Shown here: piece by piece, positions 16,868-25,271 of the stretch
Layout of the letters: each line of letters starts with the position of its first letter
How positions within the stretch are numbered: the stretch's first letter is position 1
NCBI GenBank assembly: GCA_017456015.1
Contig: JAFTLL010000004.1
Span: 322,755 to 386,754, forward strand
Direction of reading: 5' to 3'
Source of the DNA: Clostridia bacterium
Lineage (GTDB): Bacteria > Bacillota_A > Clostridia > Oscillospirales > Acutalibacteraceae
DNA: 64,000 nucleotides
The notes under the pieces: generated by a model
What the model was told of the DNA's origin: nothing
The model's input: the letters and a program-made list of their open reading frames with translations, nothing else
Database searches by the model: none
Translations under genes and position numbers: made by a program

Positions 16868-17671
16868 ATGAAAAAGATAATGAGTTTAATTGCAGTAGGA
16901 CTTTTACTTGTCTGCACACTTACCGGATGCAGAAGCAGCGGTGAAAAAATAGCAACCGACGGCTCGACTTCCATGGAAAAGGTTATCGGTGCGCTCGGTG
17001 AAGCCTTTGAGGGCGAAAACAGCGGCGTCAGTTTCACATACAATCCTACCGGCTCCGGTACGGGGATTACGGCAGTTGCCGAGGGCAGATGCGATATCGG
17101 TCTTTCCAGCCGTGAACTCAAAGAGGAAGAAACCACAAAGGGACTTAAAGGCACGGTTCTTGCTTACGACGGCATCGCCGTAATTGTACATCCGAACAAC
17201 CCCGTGGCCGATTTGGGTGTTGAAACCATTGCAAAAATATATAAGGGCGAAATCACAAATTGGAAGAATGTCGGCGGCAACGACGGCGAAATCGTTCTCA
17301 TCGGCCGGGAAGCAGGTAGCGGCACCCGTGACGGCTTCGAGTCCATCACCGATACCGAAGGTGCTTGTGCATACCGCCAGGAGCTTACATCTACCGGTGA
17401 TGTGATTACGACCGTAGCCAATAATCCGAGTGCCATCGGCTACGCGTCGGTTGCATCGGTCAAAGATATTGTTAAAATAATTACCGTAGGCGGTGTTGCG
17501 CCGACCGAGGAAACCATCAAGGACGGCAGCTACCGGATTCAGCGTCCCTTTGTTCTCGTAACCAAAGCGGATACAGCACTTTCCGAAACAGCCCAGAAGT
17601 TCTTTGATTTCTGTTTTTCGGAGGATGCAAAGGAAATGATTCGCGCGGCAGGTGTTATACCTGCCAACTAA
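16868..17671 (+). CDS. pstS: Phosphate ABC transporter substrate-binding lipoprotein PstS
   Basis: A 267-residue PstS. A lipoprotein signal ends LTGC at about residues 18-21. The phosphate-binding fold starts ATDGSTSMEKVIGALGEAF, followed by NPTGSGTGITAVAEGRCDIG and GREAGSGTRDGFE, all standard phosphate-contact loops. AAAGGAG lies ten bases before the ATG. It heads pstSCAB-phoU, the high-affinity phosphate importer and its regulator, transcribed together with gaps of 25, 3, -4 and 4 bases. Confidence 0.96.
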   Translation: MKKIMSLIAVGLLLVCTLTGCRSSGEKIATDGSTSMEKVIGALGEAFEGENSGVSFTYNPTGSGTGITAVAEGRCDIGLSSRELKEEETTKGLKGTVLAYDGIAVIVHPNNPVADLGVETIAKIYKGEITNWKNVGGNDGEIVLIGREAGSGTRDGFESITDTEGACAYRQELTSTGDVITTVANNPSAIGYASVASVKDIVKIITVGGVAPTEETIKDGSYRIQRPFVLVTKADTALSETAQKFFDFCFSEDAKEMIRAAGVIPAN

Positions 17672-17696
17672 AAGGGGTTAAGTCGGAGAGTAATGT

Positions 17697-18572
17697 ATGA
17701 ACAACAAAGCAAAAACACTTGAAAGAGCGGTACACGGTATTTTCTTAATACTTGGGCTGATTACGGTGGCGTCGGTTCTGCTTATCAGCGTATATTTGAT
17801 ACTGTCGGGTATCCCTGCGGTCAAAGAAATCGGTCTGGTTGATTTTCTGTTTGGAAAAGAATGGAAGCCTACGGCAAGAGAACCGCGGCTTGGGATTCTG
17901 CCCTTTATCTTAACGAGTATTTACGGAACGGCGGGGGCAATTCTGATTGGTACACCCATCGGCTTCTTTACGGCCGTGTATCTTGCAAAGATGGCACCGC
18001 CGAAGGTAAAAAGAGTGGTGAGTGCCGCTGTTAGTCTGCTTGCCGGTATTCCTTCGGTTGTATACGGTCTGGTGGGAATGCTGGTGCTGGTTCCGGCCAT
18101 CCGGAATGTATTTGCAATTCCCGACGGTGCAAGTCTGCTTGCCGCCATTATCGTACTCAGCGTTATGGTATTACCGTCGATTATTAAAGTATCGCTCACG
18201 GCTTTGGAGGCCGTACCAAAGGAATATGAGGAGGGCTCTTTGGCACTCGGTGCTACGCCGATAGAAACTTATTTTAAGGTGTCGGTGCCTGCGGCGAAAA
18301 GCGGTATTGCCGCCGCCATCGTACTCGGTGTCGGCCGCGCCATCGGTGAAGCAATGGCGGTTATCATGGTGTCGGGCAATGTGGCGAATATGCCTTCACT
18401 CTTTGAGAGTGTCCGCTTTCTTAGCACCGCCGTATCCAGCGAAATGTCTTATGCAACGGCCGGAAGCTTGCACCAGCAGGCGCTCTTTTCCATCGCCCTT
18501 GTGCTTTTCCTTTTTATTATGCTCATCAACGCGGCGCTCAACTTTTTCTTGAAGAAAAAGAAGGAGGGATAA
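17697..18572 (+). CDS. pstC: Phosphate ABC transporter permease PstC
   Basis: A 291-residue membrane protein with about six transmembrane segments. The long periplasmic-side first loop carries WKPTARE near residue 61, and the ATPase-contact loop reads LTALEAVPKEYEEGSLALGAT near 165-185. IGEAMAVIMVSGN matches PstC rather than PstA. It sits between pstS and pstA with a three-base gap to the latter, and forms the PstCA channel. Confidence 0.95.
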   Translation: MNNKAKTLERAVHGIFLILGLITVASVLLISVYLILSGIPAVKEIGLVDFLFGKEWKPTAREPRLGILPFILTSIYGTAGAILIGTPIGFFTAVYLAKMAPPKVKRVVSAAVSLLAGIPSVVYGLVGMLVLVPAIRNVFAIPDGASLLAAIIVLSVMVLPSIIKVSLTALEAVPKEYEEGSLALGATPIETYFKVSVPAAKSGIAAAIVLGVGRAIGEAMAVIMVSGNVANMPSLFESVRFLSTAVSSEMSYATAGSLHQQALFSIALVLFLFIMLINAALNFFLKKKKEG

Positions 18573-18575
18573 CCG

Positions 18576-19436
18576 ATGGTAGGAAAAGTAGCAAAGAAAA
18601 GAAAGGTCTATGTAGGCGCTATGAAAGCCCTGATGGGAATTTCGGTGGCCATTACCTGCGCACTCGTGATATTTCTTATTGGTTATGTTCTGTTCAAAGG
18701 GTTGCCCAATATTTCGTGGCAGTTGATATCCACAAAACCGAGTTACCTTTCGGGCAATATCGGCATTCTGCCGGATATCCTCAATACGCTGTACATTATT
18801 TTAGCAACACTTCTTGTCGTCCTTCCTCTTGGAGTGGGCGCGGCTGTTTACCTTACGGAATATGCGAAAAACAAGAGGGTTGTCGGCATGATAGAATATG
18901 CCGCCGAGACCCTTTCGGGCATCCCCTCCATTATATATGGTCTGGTCGGCATGCTGTTTTTCTGCCAGTTTCTGAATATGAAAACCTCTTTGCTTGCCGG
19001 TGCAATGACCCTTGTCATTATGAATTTGCCTACCGTCATGCGTACCACGCAGGAGAGTTTGAAAACCGTTCCGCAAAGCTACCGTGAAGGTGCTTTCGGC
19101 CTGGGTGCAGGCAAATGGCGTGTCATTCGTACCGTTGTGCTTCCCGAATGTGTAGACGGCGTAGTAACCGGATGTATTTTGTCGGTCGGTAGAATCCTCG
19201 GGGAATCGGCCGCCCTGCTTTTCACCGCAGGCTTTGCACACGCATTAAACGGCATTTTCGAAGGGCTGACATCTTCGGGGGCAACCCTTACGGTTGCTTT
19301 GTATGTCTATGCAAAAGAGCAGGGTGAGTTTGCGGTTGCCTTTGCCATTGCCGCCATATTAATGATTTTGACCCTTGTTATCAATCTTTTGGCAGACCTA
19401 ACAGGGTATTTCTTCAAAAGGAGAAAAAATAAATGA
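18576..19436 (+). CDS. pstA: Phosphate ABC transporter permease PstA
   Basis: A 286-residue permease with six predicted membrane segments. It has [17 protein letters not shown] near residue 87, [15 protein letters not shown] near 114, the coupling loop [27 protein letters not shown] in outline near 155-180, and [15 protein letters not shown] near 208. These features are typical of PstA. The stop codon overlaps the pstB start by four bases (ATGA). Confidence 0.95.
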   Translation: MVGKVAKKRKVYVGAMKALMGISVAITCALVIFLIGYVLFKGLPNISWQLISTKPSYLSGNIGILPDILNTLYIILATLLVVLPLGVGAAVYLTEYAKNKRVVGMIEYAAETLSGIPSIIYGLVGMLFFCQFLNMKTSLLAGAMTLVIMNLPTVMRTTQESLKTVPQSYREGAFGLGAGKWRVIRTVVLPECVDGVVTGCILSVGRILGESAALLFTAGFAHALNGIFEGLTSSGATLTVALYVYAKEQGEFAVAFAIAAILMILTLVINLLADLTGYFFKRRKNK

Positions 19437-20185
19437 GCATCATTACAGTAAAAAATTTAAATTTGTGGTACAATACAACACAAGCATTAAAGGGTGTTCA
19501 TATCGACATCCAAGAAAATGCCATTACGGCGCTTATCGGCCCCTCCGGCTGCGGAAAATCCACCTTTCTGAAAACGCTCAACCGCATGAATGATTTGATT
19601 TCCGGCGTTCGCATTGAAGGTGAGATTTGCTACGGAGGCAGGAACATTTTTGAAAAAAGTGTGGATGTCAACGCGCTTCGCCGTGATATCGGTATGGTGT
19701 TTCAAAAACCCAATCCCTTTCCGATGAGTATTTATGATAATATCGCATACGGTCCCCGTACGCACGGGATTAAAAACAAGGTGCAGCTGGATGAAATTGT
19801 GGAGGAATCTCTGCGGGACGCCGCCATTTGGGACGAGGTGAAAGACCGCCTTAAAAAAAGCGCTCTCGGACTTTCAGGCGGTCAGCAGCAAAGACTCTGT
19901 ATTGCCCGTGCGCTTGCGGTAAAACCGAAGATGCTGCTTATGGACGAACCCACAAGCGCCCTTGACCCGATTTCGACATCAAAAATAGAAGACCTTGCAA
20001 CCGAGCTAAAAAACAAGTATACTATCATTATAGTCACCCACAATATGCAGCAGGCTGTTCGTATCTCGGACAAAACCGCCTTCTTTTTGCTCGGTGAGCT
20101 TGTGGAATACGCAGACACCGAGGAAATGTTCTCGAACCCGAGGGATAACAGAACCGAGGATTATATTACAGGAAGGTTTGGATAA
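19433..20185 (+). CDS. pstB: Phosphate ABC transporter ATP-binding protein PstB
   Basis: A 250-residue ATPase. Walker A is GPSGCGKST (about 34-42), followed by the PstB-typical [12 protein letters not shown] loop [21 protein letters not shown]; signature [15 protein letters not shown]; Walker [14 protein letters not shown]; switch His in IVTHNMQQA. It energises phosphate uptake and, with PhoU, signals phosphate status. GGAGAAAAAATA precedes its ATG inside the end of pstA. Confidence 0.96.
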   Translation: MSIITVKNLNLWYNTTQALKGVHIDIQENAITALIGPSGCGKSTFLKTLNRMNDLISGVRIEGEICYGGRNIFEKSVDVNALRRDIGMVFQKPNPFPMSIYDNIAYGPRTHGIKNKVQLDEIVEESLRDAAIWDEVKDRLKKSALGLSGGQQQRLCIARALAVKPKMLLMDEPTSALDPISTSKIEDLATELKNKYTIIIVTHNMQQAVRISDKTAFFLLGELVEYADTEEMFSNPRDNRTEDYITGRFG

Positions 20186-20189
20186 AGAT

Positions 20190-20834
20190 ATGCGAAACAG
20201 ATTTGATGAACAGCTTGCATTGCTGAACAGAAAAATGATTGAAATGGGTGCGCAGTGCGAAGAACTGATTGCAATTGCCGCAAAGGCACTTCTTACCGGG
20301 GACACCGAGGGCGCAAACCAGGTAAAAGTACACGGTCACGAAATCGACGAAATGGAAAGAGAAATTGAATCCATCTGCTTGAAGCTTTTGTTGCAGCAGC
20401 AACCGGTTGCCCGTGACCTCCGTCAGATTTCGGCCGCTTTGAAAATGATTACCGATATGGAAAGAATCGGCGACCAGGCAGAGGACATTGCCGAAATCAT
20501 TCCGTTCCTCGGCGGTAGAACGGGAGCCGAGCTTGCCGATTTTAAGCCGATGGCCGAAGCCACCTGCAAAATGGTGACCGACAGTATTGACGCCTATGTC
20601 AAGCAAGACCTGTTGCTTGCAAAAGCAGTTGCCGACCACGATGATATTGTGGATGAATGCTTCGGTCGTGTAAAAGAAACATTGATTAAAATGATAACCG
20701 AAAATACCGCAGACGGAGAATATGCCGTTGACCTGCTGATGATTGCGAAATATTTTGAGCGTATCGGCGACCACGCCGTAAACATTGCAGAGTGGGTAGA
20801 ATTTTCTGTAACTGGGGTTCATAAAGGGGAGTAA
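20190..20834 (+). CDS. phoU: Phosphate signalling regulator PhoU
   Basis: A 214-residue all-helical protein made of two PhoU repeats (about 5-95 and 110-205). Each contains an acidic metal-binding segment, MERIGDQAEDIAE at about 91-103 and FERIGDHAVNIAEW at about 190-203. PhoU links the PstB transporter to the PhoR histidine kinase and lowers uptake when phosphate is plentiful. The start is ATG at 20190, four bases after the pstB stop, with GGAAGG at the end of pstB as ribosome site; a longer frame upstream lies inside pstB. No phoPR pair is in the window. Confidence 0.95.
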   Translation: MRNRFDEQLALLNRKMIEMGAQCEELIAIAAKALLTGDTEGANQVKVHGHEIDEMEREIESICLKLLLQQQPVARDLRQISAALKMITDMERIGDQAEDIAEIIPFLGGRTGAELADFKPMAEATCKMVTDSIDAYVKQDLLLAKAVADHDDIVDECFGRVKETLIKMITENTADGEYAVDLLMIAKYFERIGDHAVNIAEWVEFSVTGVHKGE

Positions 20835-20881
20835 TGTATTATTTAGATAGTACATCGAGGCTTCTATGCTGGCATAGACCG

Positions 20882-20918
20882 GTTTTAAGGCATATGGCAG
20901 AGCCATATGCCTTAAAAC
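20882..20918. repeat. Perfect 17-bp inverted repeat after phoU
   Basis: GTTTTAAGGCATATGGC (20882-20898) and its exact reverse complement (20902-20918) flank an AGA loop. The 3' side has no T tract, so it is an atypical terminator; it may block transcription in both directions or protect the pst mRNA 3' end. Confidence 0.7.
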
Positions 20919-20939
20919 AAAGTATCGAGTTATCCTATA

Positions 20940-20968
20940 TTGACATTTTGAAGCAAAATATCTATAAT
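20940..20968 (+). promoter_or_regulatory. Promoter of the membrane protein / LTA-synthase-like operon
   Basis: TTGACA at 20940-20945 and TATAAT at 20963-20968 with a 17-base spacer, a full consensus sigma-A promoter 30 bases before the start codon. Confidence 0.85.
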
Positions 20969-20997
20969 TGACTTAATATAACTTTCGAGGTGGCTTT

Positions 20998-21324
20998 ATG
21001 TTTGTTGATAATGTATTGACCATAATCAATTTGTTTTTTATCCCCATCATTTCATTGTATATCTACATAAAAAAGAACAACAAAGCATTGCGGTTTTCCT
21101 TTGAAAATTTTTGCATATATGCCGTATTGGTAGCGACAAGCAGTATTTTGAATAAAGCGTTGGTCGTAGTTATAAACCTTGTTTCAGGAAAGATGATTTA
21201 TATAGCTTCAAGCTATTATACCCTCATTGGACTTGTAACCGCAGTTTTTATACCCATTATTTATGAAATTATAACGAAATACATCTCTGTTCGGGTAAAA
21301 GAAAAAAAGAATGATGAAGAATAA
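20998..21324 (+). CDS. Small integral membrane protein, function unknown
   Basis: A 108-residue protein with three likely membrane helices (about 5-23, 36-60, 70-95) and a charged C-terminal tail VRVKEKKNDEE. I do not recognise the family. It follows a strong promoter and its last 14 bases overlap the start of the LTA-synthase-like gene, so the two are translationally linked. A role with that phosphoglycerol transferase, for example as a flippase-like or scaffold partner, is inference from position only. CGAGG lies ten bases before the ATG. Confidence 0.7.
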   Translation: MFVDNVLTIINLFFIPIISLYIYIKKNNKALRFSFENFCIYAVLVATSSILNKALVVVINLVSGKMIYIASSYYTLIGLVTAVFIPIIYEIITKYISVRVKEKKNDEE

Positions 21325-21715
21325 AAGAAAAAACGGATTTTATATTATCGGCGGCTTGTTTTTTCTGTTGGTTGTAATATATAAATTCGGTATTGATTGG
21401 GCAACCGCGAAATTCGGTATAACGATAAAAGAACTTTTATACACCTTGGTTTCACCGCTTGAAGGTGCAGACACAGGGTTTTTAAAGGATGCGGTCATTT
21501 ATTGCCTTCCACCGGTTTTGATTTTTATTGCGGTTTGGATTGTTTATGCTTTAATTGATAAACGAATCAGCAATAGGGTATCTGCTGAAATTGTTTTCAA
21601 AGGAAAAAAGAGATTGTTTTCAATCTTTATAAAATTTTTAAATTTTGCCTGGTTGTACTTTCAATTGTTTCGATTTGCACCACTTCGATTAAGGCGGACA
21701 AGACCTTTAAGGTAG
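21311..21715 (+). CDS. LTA-synthase-like protein, N-terminal membrane part (frame broken at its end)
   Basis: This 134-residue frame encodes two clear membrane helices (about 10-25 and 60-78) and then a basic segment. From about 21605 the sequence stops looking like a protein (QLFRFAPLRLRRTRPLR) while the -1 frame reads a good membrane helix and leads without a stop into the sulfatase domain that starts at 21715. The two pieces therefore belong to one gene of about 505 residues joined by a -1 shift. The shift point contains GGA AAA AAG, a perfect A-AAA-AAG slippery heptamer at 21604-21610. It may be programmed frameshifting, a real mutation, or a homopolymer sequencing error. Confidence 0.75.
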   Translation: MMKNKRKNGFYIIGGLFFLLVVIYKFGIDWATAKFGITIKELLYTLVSPLEGADTGFLKDAVIYCLPPVLIFIAVWIVYALIDKRISNRVSAEIVFKGKKRLFSIFIKFLNFAWLYFQLFRFAPLRLRRTRPLR

Positions 21716-22833
21716 TGGAATACATATCCTCTTATATTCGTAAAACCACCATTTATGAGGATTACTATGTTCAGCCCGACAGTGTCAGCATAAAATCTCC
21801 CCAAAAGGCAAAAAATTTAATATATATCTATTTAGAAAGCATGGAAACAACATACGCTTCAAAATCAGATGGCGGTGCGCAGGCGGAAACAAATTATATA
21901 CCAAAATTAACCGAATTGGCAAAGGAAAACATATCTTTTTCAAGCAGCGAAAAACTCGGCGGTTTTTGTGGCGTAAGCGGCACAACTTGGACGATGGGCT
22001 CTTTGTTTGCAACAACTGCGGGAGTACCCTTTTCTTTTCCGATAAGTGGAAATGCCATGGAAGGTAGAGAAAATTTTGCAAGCGGCATTACGGCCCTTGG
22101 AGATATTTTAGAACAACAAGGATACAAACAGGAGTTTTTGTGCGGTTCGGACGGCAATTTTGCCGGTAGAAAAAACTATTTTGTTCAACATGGGAATTAC
22201 GAAGTTTTTGATATTTACTCTGCAAGAAAAGAGGGCTATATCCCCGAGGATTATTTTGTATGGTGGGGCTATGAAGACCTGCATCTTTATGAAATCGCAA
22301 AGCATAGATTGACAGAGCTTGCAAAAGACAAAAACCAACCCTTTAATTTTACAATGCTCACGGTTGATACACATCATATTGACGGATATGTTTGTGAAAA
22401 CTGCCCTTCTATATATGAAAATCAGCTTGGAAATGTTTTGTTATGTGCCGATTCACAAATTTGTGAATTTATAAAGTGGTGTGAGAAACAACCCTTTTAT
22501 GAGGATACGGTTATTATTATCACAGGTGACCATCCCAGAATGGACACAACGCTTGTAAGTGAAACAGAATATTTAGAGCGAACGATTTATAATTGTTTTA
22601 TAAATACCGATAAAAATGCAGAGCAGTTAAATTTAAAGAACCGAGTTTTTACGGCTATGGACATTTTCCCCACGGTTCTTTCTGCATTAAACTTTGAAAT
22701 TGAAGGGGACAAATTGGGTCTGGGCACCGATATGTTTTCAGGCAAACAGACGCTTGCCGAAAAAATAGGAATAGCAACATTACAAGGGGAAATCAACAAA
22801 TACTCCAAATATTATATTGACAATTTTTCTTGA
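21715..22833 (+). CDS. LTA-synthase / phosphoglycerol transferase family sulfatase domain (C-terminal part)
   Basis: A 372-residue extracellular catalytic domain of the LtaS/OpgB alkaline-phosphatase superfamily. It contains LIYIYLESMETTY (metal Glu), the nucleophile region SGTTWTMGSLFATTAG, TVDTHHIDG, and IIITGDHPRMDTTL with the metal-binding Asp-His. Such enzymes transfer glycerol phosphate from phosphatidylglycerol to a glycan or lipid. The frame starts formally at GTG 21715, overlapping the upstream stop, but that start has only a weak ribosome site and would lack a membrane anchor, so the natural product is probably the -1 frameshift fusion with the upstream frame. A second, intact LtaS-like gene lies at 52193-54247. 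Confidence 0.85.
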   Translation: MEYISSYIRKTTIYEDYYVQPDSVSIKSPQKAKNLIYIYLESMETTYASKSDGGAQAETNYIPKLTELAKENISFSSSEKLGGFCGVSGTTWTMGSLFATTAGVPFSFPISGNAMEGRENFASGITALGDILEQQGYKQEFLCGSDGNFAGRKNYFVQHGNYEVFDIYSARKEGYIPEDYFVWWGYEDLHLYEIAKHRLTELAKDKNQPFNFTMLTVDTHHIDGYVCENCPSIYENQLGNVLLCADSQICEFIKWCEKQPFYEDTVIIITGDHPRMDTTLVSETEYLERTIYNCFINTDKNAEQLNLKNRVFTAMDIFPTVLSALNFEIEGDKLGLGTDMFSGKQTLAEKIGIATLQGEINKYSKYYIDNFS

Positions 22834-22845
22834 CAAAAGTAATAT
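22817..22845 (+). promoter_or_regulatory. Promoter of azlCD
   Basis: TTGACA at 22817-22822 and TAATAT at 22840-22845 with a 17-base spacer. The -35 lies inside the last codons of the upstream gene. Confidence 0.55.
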
Positions 22846-22877
22846 AGAATGGTTACTGGCAAAAGCGAAGTGAAAAA

Positions 22878-23561
22878 ATGAAAAAAACAATCAAATCGGC
22901 GTTTATAGATACCATTCCGGTGCTGACGGGTTATATCGTGCTTGGGTTTGGCTTTGGTATTATTCTCAGCGCAAACGGGTATGAAATCTGGTTAGCTTTC
23001 TTTATGAGCCTTTTTATATATGCAGGCGCTATGCAGTATGTGGCCGTAGGTTTGCTGACGGGCGGTACGTCCTTGATTACCGTGGCGGTTACAACCCTTA
23101 TGGTCAATGCGCGGCATTTGTTTTACGGTATTTCCATGCTGGATAAATACAAAAAAATCGGCAAAAGAAAACTATATCTAATGTTTTCCCTCACCGATGA
23201 AACCTACGCATTGGTCTGCAATGCCAATCCTGACATTGCGCCTGAGCGAAAAAAGGATTATTACCTGTTAGTTTCGGTGTTTAACCATATGTACTGGATT
23301 ATCGGCTCTGTGCTTGGTGCAACGGTCGGAAGTCTGGCCAAATTTAATAGCGAGGGTATTGATTTCGTGCTGACAGCCCTTTTTGTTACGGTATTTCTCG
23401 AACAATGGTTAACCTCTGAAAAGCATACGTCTGCCATTATCGGTGTTGCTGTTTCGGTCGTATGCCTGCTGCTCTTTGGAAGCGAAAACTTTCTTATCCC
23501 GACCATGCTTCTCATTGCGCTTTTACTTTGTCTGTATAGGGAGGAAAGCAAAAATGACTGA
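22878..23561 (+). CDS. azlC: Branched-chain amino acid exporter large subunit AzlC
   Basis: A 227-residue membrane protein of the AzlC family with about five hydrophobic segments. It has GYIVLGFGFGIILSANGY near residue 17, FIYAGAMQYVAVGLL near 46 and the conserved NARHLFYGISML near 76. AzlC/AzlD pairs export branched-chain amino acids or analogues. AzlD follows with an eight-base overlap. The ribosome site before the ATG is weak. Confidence 0.92.
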   Translation: MKKTIKSAFIDTIPVLTGYIVLGFGFGIILSANGYEIWLAFFMSLFIYAGAMQYVAVGLLTGGTSLITVAVTTLMVNARHLFYGISMLDKYKKIGKRKLYLMFSLTDETYALVCNANPDIAPERKKDYYLLVSVFNHMYWIIGSVLGATVGSLAKFNSEGIDFVLTALFVTVFLEQWLTSEKHTSAIIGVAVSVVCLLLFGSENFLIPTMLLIALLLCLYREESKND

Positions 23562-23880
23562 TTTACATACTTGGGGTGTGATAGCCGTTACCGCTTTGGT
23601 AACTGCGGCACTTCGCTTTCTTCCTTTTATTGTATTTAACGAAAACAGAAAAACACCGAAGTGGATTGAAAAACTCGGCAGGCTGCTCCCCTTTGCCGTT
23701 ATGGGTATGCTGGTGGTTTATTGCTTAAAAGATGTGCATTTTGCAAGTGTTTCGGGCTTTTTGCCGGCATTGATAGCCTGCTTGGTTGTCGGAATCTTTT
23801 ATGTTTGGAAACGCAATACCCTGATCAGTATCGTTTCGGGAACCGTCTGTTACATGATTTTGGTGCAAACGGTGTTTTAA
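23554..23880 (+). CDS. azlD: Branched-chain amino acid exporter small subunit AzlD
   Basis: A 108-residue AzlD family protein with three to four membrane helices, beginning MTDLHTWGVIAVTALVTAALR and containing RLLPFAVMGMLVVYCL. It is the partner of AzlC. The ATG at 23554 has AGGGAGG upstream and overlaps the azlC stop; the open frame extends further upstream only as a shadow of azlC. Confidence 0.92.
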   Translation: MTDLHTWGVIAVTALVTAALRFLPFIVFNENRKTPKWIEKLGRLLPFAVMGMLVVYCLKDVHFASVSGFLPALIACLVVGIFYVWKRNTLISIVSGTVCYMILVQTVF

Positions 23881-23886
23881 TAATTA

Positions 23887-23926
23887 AAAGCACGGACGAA
23901 GTACATTCGCCCGTGCTTTATTATTT
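23887..23926. terminator. Convergent terminator between azlD and rubrerythrin
   Basis: AAAGCACGG pairs with CCGTGCTTT, with inner CGAA/TTCG pairing and A/T runs on either side, so it can stop transcription from both directions. Confidence 0.82.
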
Positions 23927-23956
23927 TCGGGTGGCATGGAGCCGCCCGAAAAATGT

Positions 23957-24499
23957 TTATTTAAAATATCTGTTCAGCAGTCCTTCGAAAGCCTTGCCGT
24001 GACGAGCCTCGTCGCGGGCCATTTCATGTACCGTATCATGAATGGCGTCCAGACCCAACTCTTTGGCCAGCTTGGCAAGCTCGAATTTGCCGGCGGTAGC
24101 GCCGTTTTCAGCATCTACACGAAGTTCCAGATTCTTTTTGGTGCTGTCGGTTACGACCTCGCCCAACAGCTCGGCAAATTTAGCGGCATGCTCGGCCTCT
24201 TCATAAGCGGCCTTTTCCCAATACAAGCCGATTTCGGGATAGCCTTCGCGGTGGGCAACTCTTGCCATGGCAAGATACATACCAACCTCACAGCATTCGC
24301 CCTCAAAATTGGCCTTTAAACCTTCGATAATGCGGGGGTCAGAACCCTTGGCAACACCCAGAACGTGCTCGGCTGCCCAAGTGGTCTCGCCGTCCTGTAC
24401 CTTAAATTTCTCGCCGGGAACCTTACATTGCGGGCAGAACTCCGGCGGCGCATCACCAATGTGCACATAACCACAAACAGGGCATACATACTTTTTCAT
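23957..24499 (-). CDS. Reverse rubrerythrin (NADH-dependent peroxidase)
   Basis: A 180-residue protein with the rubredoxin domain first (CPVCGY at 5-10 and CPQCKVPG at about 22-29) and the ferritin-like diiron domain after it (about 40-175), the inverse of classical rubrerythrin. Diiron ligands are visible in [36 protein letters not shown] and [17 protein letters not shown]. Reverse rubrerythrins of clostridia reduce hydrogen peroxide and defend against oxygen. The ATG at 24499 follows GGAGGAAAAAGTT. It lies 34 bases downstream of perR on the same strand and is very probably co-transcribed and under the same Fur/Per box. Confidence 0.94.
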   Translation of the reverse strand: MKKYVCPVCGYVHIGDAPPEFCPQCKVPGEKFKVQDGETTWAAEHVLGVAKGSDPRIIEGLKANFEGECCEVGMYLAMARVAHREGYPEIGLYWEKAAYEEAEHAAKFAELLGEVVTDSTKKNLELRVDAENGATAGKFELAKLAKELGLDAIHDTVHEMARDEARHGKAFEGLLNRYFK

Positions 24500-24533
24500 A
24501 ACTTTTTCCTCCAATAATCTAATTTATATCATT

Positions 24534-24917
24534 TTATACTACGGCTTTGCAGTTTTTGCATTTACCGTAAAATAACAAGACGTATCCCTCGATTTTGCAA
24601 CCGAGCGCGTGTTCCATTTCTCTTTCGATTTTCAAATCGGGGGAGAGAAATGCGTCATAAATCGTGCCGCAGGAAAGACAGCGGAAATGCTGATGCTCTT
24701 CTATTCGGCCGTCAAAATGCTCAACCCCGTCATCGGTTTTAAAACTTTTCACTTCACCTAAATCTCTTAGCAGTGCAAGATTTCGGTAGACGGTTGCCAA
24801 ACTTACGGTTGGCTCGGATTGACGGACAATATCATAAACATCGGCCGCAGTCGGATGTGTGTAGGTGCTTTTTACAGCAGACAGCACTAAATCTCTTTGA
24901 TGGGATTGTTTTCTCAT
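24534..24917 (-). CDS. perR: PerR-type Fur family repressor
   Basis: A 127-residue Fur superfamily protein. The winged helix (about 1-80) includes SLATVYRNLALLRDLGEVK; the metal sites include VEHFDGRIEEHQHFRC, as in PerR, and two structural zinc CxxC pairs, CLSC and CKNC near the end. PerR senses peroxide by metal-catalysed His oxidation, and its pairing with a rubrerythrin peroxidase favours PerR over iron-sensing Fur. The ATG at 24917 has GGAGGG six bases upstream. A sequence matching the classical Fur box at 17 of 19 positions covers its promoter, so it is autoregulated. Confidence 0.9.
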   Translation of the reverse strand: MRKQSHQRDLVLSAVKSTYTHPTAADVYDIVRQSEPTVSLATVYRNLALLRDLGEVKSFKTDDGVEHFDGRIEEHQHFRCLSCGTIYDAFLSPDLKIEREMEHALGCKIEGYVLLFYGKCKNCKAVV

Positions 24918-24933
24918 AAAGCCCTCCAATAAC

Positions 24934-24984
24934 GATAATAATTATCGTTATCATTATATTAACAGAAAAGAAACGCGGTGTCAA
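24934..24984 (-). promoter_or_regulatory. perR-rubrerythrin promoter with Fur/Per box
   Basis: On the minus strand TTGACA (24984-24979) is followed 17 bases later by TAATAT (24961-24956), with TATAAT just next to it (24958-24953). GATAACGATAATTATTATC (24952-24934), immediately downstream, matches the Fur consensus GATAATGATAATCATTATC at 17 of 19 positions. Confidence 0.8.
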
Positions 24985-25002
24985 GTGTTTTTTTAAAATT
25001 TC

Positions 25003-25030
25003 TTGACTTTTTTTTAAAAACGGCTATAAT
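25003..25030 (+). promoter_or_regulatory. Promoter of the T-box/thrS transcript
   Basis: TTGACT at 25003-25008 and TATAAT at 25025-25030 are 16 bases apart, just before the T-box leader. Confidence 0.78.
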
Positions 25031-25035
25031 AAAAG

Positions 25036-25257
25036 AAAGCGTTGATAAGGAAAGTAGCACATCCCCCGCAGACCAGAGAGCGGTGTCATCGGCTGTAAGC
25101 ACTGTACTGTAAGGCTGTGTGAAGACCACCTTGGAGCGCCTGTGAAAACAAGCAGGCCGTTTCCCGCGTTAAGGGGTTTGAGTGGCATTGTTATGCAATC
25201 CGGGTGGAACCGTGGAGTTTTAACTTCATCCCAGAGTGGGATGGAGTTTTATTTTTT
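25036..25257 (+). ncRNA. T-box leader controlling thrS
   Basis: The leader contains the T-box sequence GGGTGGAACCGTGGA (25202-25216) that pairs with the uncharged tRNA acceptor end, a GAGAGC-type motif in stem I, and a downstream terminator: AACTTCATCCC (25222-25232) pairs with GGGATGGAGTT (25238-25248) and is followed by TTATTTTTT. ACC near 25126, in GTGAAGACCACC, is the likely specifier codon for threonine, consistent with thrS downstream. Uncharged tRNA-Thr should stabilise the antiterminator and allow thrS expression. Confidence 0.92.
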
Positions 25258-25271
25258 ATGGAGGAACAACT

